A stretch of 64,000 nucleotides of DNA from Brachypterus glaber (taxonomy: Eukaryota; Arthropoda; Insecta; Coleoptera; Kateretidae): the NCBI GenBank assembly GCA_958510825.1, contig OY294045.1, forward strand, positions 8,979,916 to 9,043,915, written 5' to 3'. How positions within the stretch are numbered: position 1 is the first letter of the stretch; every line of letters starts with the position of its first letter. The translations under genes were made by a program, and so were the position numbers. The notes beneath the pieces are model-generated. The model worked only from the letters and a program-made list of their open reading frames with translations. It was not told the origin of the DNA and did no database searches. This document shows positions 45,146-55,019 of the stretch, in pieces.

Positions 45146-46048
45146 TTATTTAATGATGTTGTGATCTGTTTTGAAGTTTATTGTTTTAGAGGTAGTGTTA
45201 ATATAAACCATTTCTAAAAATTTTCGCTTAGATTTTATGGGTTCTTTGTCTAAAATTGATACATTATTAAAATCGAAACAGTGGCCTTTGTCAAAGCGGT
45301 GAGTAGCAAGAGCAGTTTTATTTATATTTAGAACATTTTTACAATTTGACATTTGCTGAGCCGTTCTTGACTTTAACCACTGTCCGGTTTCTCCAACGTA
45401 AACAGTCCTGCAGTTCTTGCAACTTATTTTATAAATTAGATTAGATCTAAAATCTTTTGCCGTTTTGTCCTTCATTTTATCATAAAGAGTCCCCAAATGA
45501 AACCCGTTTGAAGTTACAATTCTACAATCTTCCTTCTTCAAAATATTTATAATTTTGGTACTTAACTGAGAAATAAAAGTAATTTTATAAAACAATTTTT
45601 TATTATTGGTAATAGTATTATTATTATTAATAGAAATATTATTATTTATATTAGGAGTATTATTAAACAAAATAGAATTAATTAATTTAATGGGGTAGTG
45701 ATTTTTTAAAAGAATATCCTTGACTAAATTTAGATTTTTATTGTGAAATCTAGGGTTACGTAAATTTAAAGCTCTGTTTTTCAACATTTTTATCGTATTA
45801 ATTTTGTAATTTTTACTTTGACTTGAAAAATAATTTAAATACCTGCCCGAAAAAAAGGGCTTTTGATACCAATCTGTAATTACTGATCCATCCTCTTTTC
45901 GTATTAATGTCAAATCTAGAAAATTTATTTTATTGTTAACTTCTTTTTCTAATGTGAATTGTAATTTCGAATGAAAACTATTAAAAATGTTTAAAATATT
46001 ATCTAATTCGTCACCGGGTGTCGCTGGCCTGTAATTGGTTAAAATAAG
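45146..46048 (-). pseudogene. Penelope-like element: RT thumb and GIY-YIG endonuclease (5' truncated)
   Basis: Open from about 46048 to the stop at 45146. The first in-frame ATG-like start in this stretch is only a TTG at 45913, so no real start is present. Residue numbers from that codon: NFLDL lies just upstream, followed by TLIRKEDGSVITDWYQKPFF and SGRYLNYFSSQ (22-32), the conserved Penelope RT-thumb signature. An Asn-rich AT-driven insert lies at 88-105. The GIY-YIG nuclease at about 160-240 has a CKNC zinc-type pair (165-168), VYVGETG (171-177), Arg in LKSR (183), H205/H211 and the catalytic-type Glu in FLEMVYI (234). In intact elements this nuclease nicks target DNA and RT extends from the nick. 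The frame has no stop or frameshift, so truncation probably happened at insertion. Confidence 0.85.
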
Positions 46049-46194
46049 CTGTCAAAAAGTGTCGTGTCGCGTTAAGAAGTTTTCTGAACGTCGAGAAATG
46101 TAAAAAAGCAATAAAGTATTTTCCAAAACTTGTTACTAACGCAGGACTTTCCTAGGGGAAGTAAAACTACTCACCAAATGTAATTGCAAATTAA

Positions 46195-46890
46195 ACTAGA
46201 TGAAACGTTGCAAGCACTCTGTCAAAACATCGGCACTATTGTAAACTAGAGCCATCTAGTTTGAAAATTTCAAACTAGGTGTTTTGTATGATTTTAAATT
46301 CTGTATGTTTAAAACATTATATTCTAGGAAAAAACTGTATATAACATTTTTTATAGGACTTAAAAAGAGCTTTTATTTAAAATATAATTTTTTGAAATCG
46401 GGTTATAAATATGTGAGATACGCTAAAAACCTTTTACTGCTTTAAACGCCAATATCTCGAAAACAATGCGTTTTAGGAAAACGTTGTTTATAACATTTTT
46501 TGACCAATTTAAAATTATCTTTTATATAAGTGCTAAATTAACCAAATACAATAATAATTGCTTTAATTATAAACAAAAAACGCTAAAAATAGGAGTTTTA
46601 CCCTATTTTTACCCCCTTACCCCCAATCGTTTACCCCCAAAATCTAATCAGCTCTTCGGAATACGATAAGAAACAATATGCAAAAAACCGCAAGTCGATA
46701 TCTCATGTAGAAATGGAGTTAGAGAGTTTACACACAGACAGACAGACGGACGCAAAAATTTTTTTTACTGATTTCGACTCAGAATGGTCTAAAACGTCGA
46801 GAAATGTAAAAAAAGGGATCAAAGATTTCGACTTTTCGGCGAAGATTTCAATACATCGGCACTCTTAGTAGCACTAAGTGCCGATGTAAT
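46195..46890 (+). repeat. Family-A repeat, full copy
   Basis: About 690 bp. Same blocks as 37984-38664, same terminal hairpin (ACATCGGCACTC..GTGCCGATGT). It lies directly upstream (in + coordinates) of unannotated DNA and next to the truncated edge of the Penelope element. Confidence 0.75.
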
Positions 46891-47680
46891 TTTTAGAAAT
46901 TGCAAATATAAACATGTTTTGTTAGCTGTAAAGCCAAAACTTAATTTAGAACTTTATAACCTTTTGTTAGAAAATTTGCATGTTCAAATTATTTTTAATA
47001 CAGTTATGGAGGTAGGCAATAAAAAAAAATCACACATAAAAAAACAAGTTTTATTTTTGCATTATTTGAAGATATACACATTTTACATATTTGATTTATT
47101 ATAATGATATTTACATGAAGTGCATTGTCCTTTTAATGCTTTAGTAGTAAGGCAACAGGGGATTTATTAGAAAATATAACAAGCCGTGAAGATATGTATT
47201 GCTACGCTTCCCAAATACTTAAAAAAAAATTTAAAAAAAAATGTAAAACAAAACTTAATTAAAATTTTCAATTTAGTTTTATTTTCTTTTTGCGAATCAC
47301 GAAAAATAAAAATATAACAATGACACCAACTTTCGATTTTTAAATAGGACACCCCATTACATATTTTAGTTCTACGCTTCATTCTGAGAACCAGTATACC
47401 AAAAAAGTGACATTTTAAATGTAAATTTATTTAATTTTTAGTTTTTATCATAGGTAGACCACGATTACTTAAAATTACCCGAAATGATCTAGAAAAATAA
47501 ATTAACACTAAAAACTTTTTTTTAACTTAAATTTGACAGATAAAAATCCTGCCTTCTCTAGTTTTCAAAGTCAGCTTTGTTACTAAAATTACAAAAATAT
47601 GATTTTTACAGTTTATTTTTATTTATAAAAACGGTTTTATTTGCCATAAATAAAAATAAAAGATAATTTTAGATTCCTTA
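46891..47680. other. Gene-free stretch
   Basis: AT-rich. Frames of 60-70 codons have no domain. The sequence TTTTTAAATAGGACACCCCATTACATATTT (47337 on) has an inverted counterpart near 48340-48385, so 47337-48385 may be a larger inverted structure enclosing the double-hairpin repeat. Confidence 0.35.
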
Positions 47681-48084
47681 ATGGAGCTCTCTACAACTAG
47701 AATTATGAAACAAAAGACGTCTACCCTATCTCTATCTCATTTGTGCTACACTTTCCAGCCAACCAAATAAATACTGTATTTGTTTTTCATACAACAAATA
47801 CAGTATTTATTTGATTGGCCGGACAGTGTAGCACTGAGCGGCACGAACGAACATAGGTAATGTGAATCTGTAGAATAAGATAATTCTACTAAAATTTAGA
47901 TGGCGCCAGTAATTTCTTTAATAAAACTAATATAGTTACACTTTTCGCCCGGCCAAGTAAATATTGTATTTGTTCAACAAAGAACAAATACAGAATTTGT
48001 TTGGTTGGGTGAAAGTGGGAGTGTATGTAAGTCTTCTATCCTTTTGGGGTAGAACTTTTGTCCCTGTCTAATCTAACGGGAGAA
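47681..48084 (-). repeat. Double-hairpin repeat, copy 2 (inverted)
   Basis: Reverse complement of 18309-18700 with about 5-8% difference. Both hairpins are preserved (near 47760-47822 and 47958-48012), including compensating or neutral changes in the stems. Confidence 0.75.
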
Positions 48085-48706
48085 ATCGCCATTATGGTAC
48101 TTTTAAATGGTACCGGTGTACCAATATGGCGCCATTAAAAAAAATGAGTTTTTGAGCAAAAACCATTTGCGCAATCTTTAAAATGGCGCAACTAAGTTAT
48201 AACTGAAATTTTTAGAGTAAATGAATTTTTCTAGGGTTACTTAAATAATTTCGAGTAATTTTATGTAATCGTGGCCTTTAAATAAAAACAACTGATATCT
48301 AAAATGTCACTTTTTGGTAGAATAAAGCGTAGAATTGAAATATGTAAAAAAATATAAGGTGTCCCATTTAAAAATCGAAAGTTGGTGTCATTTCCGGTTA
48401 AACCGGAAGTGACTTAAAAGTACTTATGTTAAAAGTTTTATATCAATAAGAGATGTTCCAGATTTGAAATCTCTAACTTTTAAAATAAAGAAAAAAAAAG
48501 GGGTGTACCTTGTAACACCCGGTATATAAAAAAAATAAAACTTTAAAAAAAAATTCAGTCGACTATCCACGTGAATGTTAAAAATATTGAAACAAAAGAA
48601 TTCAAATACGTTGACTCCCTTTTAACTTACTCGGATTAATAATTGAATTAGCTCATGTAGATTAGTTACCAATGATTAGTAATATCATCTTTCTTTTATT
48701 TCCAGG

Positions 48707-49162
48707 TGTCACAAAGAACAGAAGGCAGTGATTCATACAGTCCCCTACCTCATGCATCAACTAGCGTATTCTCTACAACACTGAGTAATAACAACAGAAA
48801 TCATCAGTGCTATTCATACATTTTGCTCGAAGATATGATTTAAATCGTTCTTCTTCTTCTTCCTTCGATACTCTCGCGTGCTCGGTTTTATTGTGCCAAA
48901 TTGGAATCCCGCAGTATTTTAAAAATTGTGTTTTTTTGTGATAATAAATTACGAATCGGTTTAACATAGTTTGTGACTGGTTTTGTCAGTTTAAAATGTA
49001 AAATAGTGAGGTTTTTATTCGAAAGTGAAAAATCGTGGATGTAATAAATAAAATATGCCGTCGAAAAAGCAATACGATTTGGTGCAAAACGACGACTATG
49101 ACACTAGGATCCCTTTACATCCAGAAGAAGCTTTCGAGCATGGGATCACGTTTCAAGCCAAG
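48707..49162 (+). other. Candidate exon: 5' UTR plus first coding exon of NOS1AP/CAPON
   Basis: A good 3' splice site (TTTCTTTTATTTCCAG, ending 48706) precedes this stretch and a 5' splice site (AAG|GTTAGT) ends it. If both are used, the coding exon is preceded by a ~348-nt untranslated part, and at least one further 5' UTR exon lies upstream. Alternatively transcription starts within the segment and the 3' splice site is chance. It contains an open 45-codon frame from 48707 to 48841 (starting VSQRTEGSDSYSPLPHAS), which closes before the NOS1AP ATG and so is not joined to it. Confidence 0.45.
49055..49162 (+). CDS. NOS1AP: NOS1AP/CAPON-like adaptor, first coding exon (partial gene)
   Basis: An ATG at 49055, with A at -3 and an in-frame TAA two codons upstream (49049-49051), opens a 36-codon exon that ends on a complete codon followed by GTTAGT (phase 0 donor). 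The peptide [20 protein letters not shown] and then [16 protein letters not shown] matches the characteristic N-terminus of NOS1AP (CAPON): MPSK.KY.LV, RIPLH.E.AF.HGI.F.AK, leading straight into the PTB domain. CAPON is a cytoplasmic adaptor that binds neuronal NO synthase through its C-terminus and partners such as Scribble and Dexras through its PTB region. The remaining exons (beginning with the YxG-LDVPRP-type PTB strand) are not seen before the right edge, so the first coding intron exceeds 14.8 kb. No other real coding exon was found in the window. Confidence 0.9.
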
Positions 49163-49274
49163 GTTAGTACAATATTTATTTATTTCCATTTCTCTTTGTC
49201 TAGGTCATAATAAATATATTTTCCAAGAGTCGCTAAAAAGTCCAGTCAAATAAAGAGAAATTCCTATGTTAAAT

Positions 49275-49860
49275 AATTACACAGGCCCACAAAAGAAAAA
49301 AAGAGGTCTGTGCTGGGGTTGAGACCCACCTACTCTTATGTATTTTGGGATGCTGAACACGAATCTGTCATAAAAAAGGCACTTCGTGGGCTTATTTTGT
49401 TTCTACACTGAAAAACTGTCTGGACCCACAAAAAAAAGTGGTCTGTGCTGTGGTTAAGACCCACGGATTCTTATGTATTTTGGGATGCTGAACACGAATC
49501 TGCCATAAAAAAAGGCACTTCATGTGCTTATTTTGTATCTACTCTGAAAAAACTGTCTGGGCCCACAAAAAAAAAGTGGTCTGTGCTGGGGTTGAGATCC
49601 ACTTATTCTTATGTATTTTGGGATGCTGAACACGAATCTATCATAAAAAAGGCACTTCATCGGCTCATTTTTTTTCTACACTGAAAAAAACAGCATGGGC
49701 CCACAAAAAAAAATAGTCGTCTGTGCCGGGGTTGAGACCCACCTATTCTTATGTATTTTGGGATGCTGAACACAAATCTGTCATAAAAAAGGCACTTCAT
49801 AGGCTCATTTTTTTTTCTACACTGGAAAATGTCTGGTCTGTGCTGGGGTTTAGACCTACC
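49275..49860 (+). repeat. Tandem repeat, 135-140 bp period, ~4.3 copies
   Basis: The landmark TGCTGAACACGAATCT falls at 49351, 49486, 49624 and 49764. Each unit has GGTCTGTGCTGGGGTTGAGA, CTTATGTATTTTGGGATG, AAAAAAGGCACTTC and a GGCCCACAAAAAAAA start. Open frames in both directions are by-products of the repetition. Confidence 0.85.
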
Positions 49861-49871
49861 TATTGCATTAT

Positions 49872-50688
49872 TGCAATAAATGTACACGGGCTAATATTTT
49901 AAAGGGTAGTGGTGGATAGTAACAGAACACTCCTGTTAGTTTTGCCTAAGGGATGTACGCTATCTTGAACTTTAGGGGTGAGTGCGGTTATCTCGCTAAA
50001 TATGCCATAAAAATGTATATAACCAATATACACCATAAAAATGTATATCTTACCATAAAAATGTATATAACCAATTTTGTTAAGGACAAACAAACAATTT
50101 TTGTAGGGTTCATTTTTTTTAATATATTAATAACAATCGAGTAAAAATGGTTATGAGAAAACTTGTAGCTCTTGAAAATTTCTATAAGTCTTATATATTA
50201 TGCATTTTCATAAGTATTTTGTAACGGTTACAGTGTGCGCCGAAAGTCGATTGCGCCATCTGTAACCGTACCATAGTACCTATGAAAATTTATAATATAT
50301 GAAACTTATAGAGAATTTCAAGAGCTACAAGTTTGCTCATTACCACTTTTAATGTCTGATGAATAATTTGGATGAAAAATGGAAAGAAACAATTTCACCT
50401 CCAACATGGCTTTTTATAAATTGACTCGATTGTTATTAATATATTTAAAAAATGTTCTTGTTATTAATATATTAAAAAAATGATCCCAACAAAAATTGTT
50501 GGAAATTTCCTCCTTAAAAAAAATGGTAATATGCTTTTTTATCATAAGATGCATATTAAGCAACTTATCCCTAAAATTCAAGATAGCGAACAACCCTTAA
50601 GCAAATCACCGGTTGAAAAACTAACAGGAGTGTTCTGTTACCATCCACTACTACCCTTTAAAGTATCAGCCCGTGTACAATTTATTGA
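49872..50688. mobile_element. 817-bp foldback element
   Basis: The ends AATAAATGTACACGGGCTAA and AGCCCGTGTACAATTTATTG are inverted, and AACAGAACACTCCTGTTAGT / CTAACAGGAGTGTTCTGTTA lies further in. Central blocks (CTTGTAGCTCTTGAAAATTT / AAATTTCAAGAGCTACAAG-like; GTAACGGTTACAG..CTGTAACCGTACC; AATATATTAATAACAATCGA / TCGATTGTTATTAATATATT) show nearly the whole element is palindromic. Frames of 60-104 codons are not supported as genes. Confidence 0.7.
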
Positions 50689-51271
50689 AGTTTACATTTA
50701 TTATTTGACTGGACTAAAAAGAAAACTGTGGTTTCTCTTTAAAAATAAAAATTGGAAAAGTATAGCTTCATACTTTTTATATATTTCTATATAAGAAGCC
50801 AAATAAATAATTTATCTCTTTGATTTTTTACGTAAAGACATTTAATATCAAATTTTTTTAATAATTTTGATATATTATATAATTGATATCTATTTCATTA
50901 TTTTCTGATTTAAAAACTTAAAAAAGGTGAGTAAATTTCTGTCCAGTACCATCCTGAGGATTTTTTTTGGGACTCCCAAAAAATTCCGAAAAAATTTACT
51001 ATTAATTAAACTGTTAATTAAACATTCGACGTTTTCCCCTGTTAGTAACTAACTAGTTAACTTTGTATGATCAAACCTTAAATATACATATATTATATAT
51101 TTCTGTTTATAGAACCTCTCATATTTTTTCACATGTTTGTTGTAACATATACGTAATAATGAGTTAATAATACTTTTTATACTCTGCTTAAAAATTTCGG
51201 AAGCGAGCACTTTTTTAAATTTTTCGAGATTTCGAGCCATTTTGATTTTTTCTGAGATTTTGTGAAAGCAG

Positions 51272-52096
51272 ATATCGTCGGCTTACAAGTAAAAGGCACT
51301 AAGTCACTTTTTTGCAAAAATGGGATTTTAATGGTACTAATTAATTTTTGATGATCTATGTACAGGTAAACCGAACTAACTTCTAGGTGGACTGCCAAGG
51401 GAGTTACCCCCTATACAAAACGCAACAATTTGATTTTGATTAAAATTTTATCTGGCAATAGGCACTAAGTCACTTAGTGCACTTAGAGCGTTTTACTTGT
51501 AGATTATTTCAAATGTTTCTGCACTAAGCGACTTTCTAAAAAGAGTTAATTTATAAAACTATGATTGCTTGAATCATTTATATGATACAATATCGCGTTA
51601 TTTATTGTACTGACAAACGCATGCAAGTTTTAACTCATAGATTATTCTAATTTTGCTCTTAAATCCTTTATTACTACATAAATAACAAGAATATAAGAAA
51701 AAAAGTAAAGTTCGCGGCAAGTTCGGAAAATAGCCCTTAGAATTGCACCGTGAAGTGTTTTACCATTAATAATGATTAATTATAATTATTGACTTTAGGA
51801 GATGCTTCTTTGCCGGCACAGCCGATGGCCTCTGAAAACTATCTTAGTTCTGGCATAGTAAGCAGTTTCATATAATTAATACTAATTAATTTTATTAAAG
51901 TCCAAAATGGAAACTTTCTTTAAACAATCAAAAAGTCCAAACCCTTCTTTTAAAAATCTAGTTCCTGAAAAGGTATGTAAACATCTTGTTTTCTACTTTA
52001 TAGTTATACATTTAATTAATAGAAGGGTTTTAATTTTAAATAGTTGTTTTTTATATTATTTTATTGACTTAGTGATCTTTACTTGTGAGCCGACGT
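51272..52096 (+). mobile_element. TIR element (ATATCGTCGGCTTACAAG) with exon-like interior
   Basis: The left end (51272-51305) ATATCGTCGGCTTACAAGTA.. reads on to AAGGCACTAAGTC. The inverse GACTTAGTGATCTTTACTTG..AGCCGACG is at 52067-52096. A further inverse end, nearly perfect to the left TIR, is at 52316-52349. The structure is therefore either one 1.08-kb element with an internal inverted duplication or two abutting elements (825 and 253 bp). A short GGCACTAAGTCACTTAGTGC palindrome lies at 51461-51480. Confidence 0.7.
51799..51972 (+). CDS. Two small exon-like segments inside the TIR element, product unknown
   Basis: Segment 1 (51799-51857) follows TTGACTTTAG and ends at GTAAGC; its open frame reads DASLPAQPMASENYLSSGI. 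After a 43-nt candidate intron (51858-51900), with a perfect TACTAAT branch site at 51880-51886 and ending in AAAG, segment 2 (51901-51972) stays in frame, SKMETFFKQSKSPNPSFKNL(VPEK), and ends at GTATGT. Phase 0 is kept across the intron. No domain is recognised and it is not NOS1AP sequence. It could be the N-terminus of the element's own lost transposase, a captured host gene piece, or chance. Confidence 0.25.
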
Positions 52097-52349
52097 CGTG
52101 GGCCTACAAGTAAAAGGCACTAAGTCCATGTCTTTTTTCAAATTTAGTTGAATTAAACTACTTCAATTTTTCTTTATTTAACTGCAAATGGGACATTATT
52201 ATGTCCAAACATGTCATTGCAATATGCGGTAGTTTTTTTCCAAAAACAATTATTACAAAAATTAAAAAACAACAATGAAAGTTAAATTTGTCAATATCTC
52301 AAAACATTGTTTTTGGACTTAGTGCTCTTTACTTGTAAGCCGACGATAT
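52097..52349 (-). mobile_element. Second, 253-bp unit with the same TIR
   Basis: Left end GGCCTACAAGTAAAAGGCAC (TAAGTCC follows), right end GACTTAGTGCTCTTTACTTG(TAAGCCGACGATAT). It abuts the previous element at a GCCGACGTCGTGGGC centre. The interior is AT-rich and non-coding. Confidence 0.6.
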
Positions 52350-52736
52350 ATAATTAAACATTTTAAAGAAGATAAATGAAAGTTTTTTTTATGTATTTTA
52401 TTTTTTTACTTAGATTTATTTTTGTCCTTTCCAAATTTTTAAAGAAATGACGTATTCCGGGTAAACAAACACAAATAAAAGCCAACATTTATGTAAGTAT
52501 ACTTCTTAGAACAGAAAGAAACAAAATTTACTTTGTAATTATTTAATTTACATCACATTCCTAGGAATTAACGCAAATGTTTTTCCTCAATGAAACTACA
52601 CATTAGATATGTACACTTAAGTATTTTCATTTTGATACACAGATAAAAATTATATCTTGCCAAAAATTAATATCAAGTGAATGCTAACTTTATAAATATC
52701 TACATAGATATTTATAAAGTTAACATACATACCTAT
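52350..52736. other. Gene-free stretch
   Basis: No gene. A hairpin AACTTTATAAATATCTACATAG / ATATTTATAAAGTTAACAT lies at 52688-52724. Confidence 0.4.
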
Positions 52737-53546
52737 ACACGGTAAAAATAAATTACATTAAATTACATAGTCCGTAAATGGTAATATGTTGCCATAGACC
52801 GGAATGGTAAAAATTACATAGTCCGTAATGGTAATGTTTTGCATAGACCGGGACAGTAAAAATTACATAGTACATAATGGTAATATTTTTCATAGACCGG
52901 AACGGTAAAAATTACATAGTCCAGAATGGTAATATTTTGTATAGACTTGGAATTTGAAAAAAAATATTTACTACTTAGAAAATGTTTGTTCCAAATTACA
53001 AGTCTCTGTGTTAAAGCTTTTTTGAAATATCGTAGCGTAAAGTTCATTTGGTTTTATAAACCAAACGATTTGCACCCTTAATACGAGTATAAACTGCTTA
53101 CATCTTTCTTTAAAGATCTATTGGTTGATAAAGATCGTAATTTATAATGAATGTAAATTTTAGGCCACAAATAAAGCATTTAAATATCCTACATAAATAA
53201 TATTTACTTTTTTTACACTTTTAACACTTTAACCTAGCAGCATGCGTCGCTATCTCTCTAACAATAACAACTTATTGTTTATTGGTTATTGTCCAAAGCG
53301 CACGCGCGTCTTAAAATAACATAGCCCGACATTGCAAAATCATGTAAAAATATGTAAATCAATGTAAATATATTTTTTTACATTCTTTTACATTATTTTA
53401 CATTCTTTTACATTCTTTTACATTCTTTTACATTATTTTACATAAATTCATGAATTATGCATAGTCCAGAATAGTAAATTTACTATTCCGTACTATGTAA
53501 ACTCATGTATTTTTACATTATTTTACATGCAGTTTTTACAGTGTAC
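52737..53546. mobile_element. ~810-bp TIR element with subterminal tandem repeats
   Basis: Ends TACACGGTAAAAA and TTTTTACAGTGTA. Near the left end are four ~58-bp units, each with AAAAATTACATAGTCC..AATGGTAATATTTT..CATAGACCGG (52755-52945). Near the right end is a 10-bp TTTTACATTC minisatellite (53383-53442). The 77-codon minus frame is a by-product. Confidence 0.7.
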
Positions 53547-54178
53547 AGGGTGTTTCAATATTACATAGACAAACTTTAACAGGTGATTCTCCAACTGAAA
53601 ATGTTTAAAAAACTTTTTATAAACATAGATCCAAAAACGTTTTGACTTTTATTTTTTTATTATTTTTTGCGTTTATTTTATATTTGGTACATGTAATACT
53701 TACATATTGAAGTATCAACAAAATAACCCTATTGTGATTAAAAAAATATTTACAGATTGGTATTTTTTGCGGGGTCACGACCCTATTTATCCTCCTAATT
53801 TTTTATTGCGGCGGCACTGGCCTTCGTTTTGTAAGATATAATATAAATATAAATTCTTTGGGTTATTTTTTACGTTTTTCTTTCTTGTACTTTTTTAATA
53901 TCTCGTTTGGATCGCCTGATATTTCAAAATATTATGACTAGCAGGGCTTAACTTTTAACTAGTCTATGAATGGGTCATTCGCTAAATTAAGATTGCTGTG
54001 AAACAAATGCTTATTATTTCAGCGTCATTCATTCAGCGTAGATTTTTTGTGAATTTCAGTTTGTCAATAACATTACTTAGTTAAAAAGTTTAACACCCTG
54101 TATTTTGGAAACGAAACGTTTTCAGATCTATGATTATAGAAACTTTTTTATATATTTTCACCTGTTAAAGTTTGTAAA
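53544..54178. mobile_element. TACAGGGTGTT foldback element
   Basis: TACAGGGTGTTTCAATATTA starts the element; AACACCCTGTA is at 54092-54102. CAGGTGATTCTCCAACTGAA..TATAAACATAGATCC (53581-53636) is matched in inverse at 54125-54170. No coding content. Confidence 0.6.
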
Positions 54179-54360
54179 TATTTTTTTGTTGAATGATTTT
54201 TATGTGTGTATATAAATATTTTAATAGAAATATCCTCGGAAATATCTGTCATAAATACATGCATCGTATACGATAATTTCATGAATGAAAAATGCAAATT
54301 TACTTTATTTTGCAATAAATAAAAAAGTCGTGAAGATATGTAATGCTACACACTCCATTA

Positions 54361-55016
54361 TACAGGGTGATCAATAACTGCTATGCCAATATTTACGAGG
54401 TGATTCTGCATCCAAAAATATCAAAATAAGTTCCTATAAAGGTTGGTCCGCGAGTGAGCCCTAAGGGAGCTACAGCCCTTTAAAAATGTAGTAAAAATAA
54501 GGTTTTTAATTAGTAACTCTGGTACCCTTTAAGCTAGAGCGACGAGCTTTTGCATGTGTACTAGTATTACTAAGGGCAATAAGTTTATGTTAATTTATTT
54601 TTTTTGAATTTATCCAGAGGCGTCCCTAGACGGAAAAATGTATTAGGCTTAACACATGTTTGCCCCAAACTTTTTTATGTGTACTTATTTCGGATTTTTT
54701 GTAAAAAATATGGATACATTAAAAATGTCATATAGTGTAACACTGTAGGAGCAACCGTTTAAAAAAAAATTAAGAGGAAGTAACATTTTGTGCCACCAAA
54801 AACGTTACTTTTAAAAGGCTATTACTACTTTAGTATTAAATTTAGGTGTTTTGCTGAAGAATATTTTTTTGCTCAGTTTTAAATGAAGAATCACCCTGTA
54901 GCATTAACATTTTATTGATGCTTTTTTTTTATTCCCCATTTAATATGTCATCTTCGAAGGGCCGTAGCTCCCTTAGGGCTCATTTCCGGACCAACCTTTA
55001 TAGAAACTTTTTTTCT
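54361..55016. mobile_element. TACAGGGTG foldback element, right end truncated
   Basis: Close relative of 42328-43063. The right arm breaks off at AGAAACTTTTTTTCTGACG (about 55016), before the terminal block. Confidence 0.75.
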
Positions 55017-55019
55017 GAC

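Larger units (their letters stand above)
44880..46050 (-). mobile_element. Penelope-like retroelement, 5' truncated
   Basis: Minus-strand element: truncated coding part (46048-45146), then a 3' region with a hammerhead-like core (44892-44922). Homology upstream of about 46050 is lost, so the RT catalytic core (fingers/palm) is missing. No second terminal repeat copy was found, so this is a dead copy. Its family is the proposed source of machinery for retrozyme-type repeats such as the array 8 kb to the left. Confidence 0.8.

Noticed and set aside
49035..49253. 72-codon frame overlapping the NOS1AP exon
   Set aside because: Out of frame with the conserved NOS1AP peptide and runs through its splice donor.
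50480..50794. 104-codon frame
   Set aside because: Runs across the right arm of a foldback element and into flanking AT-rich DNA; no domain.
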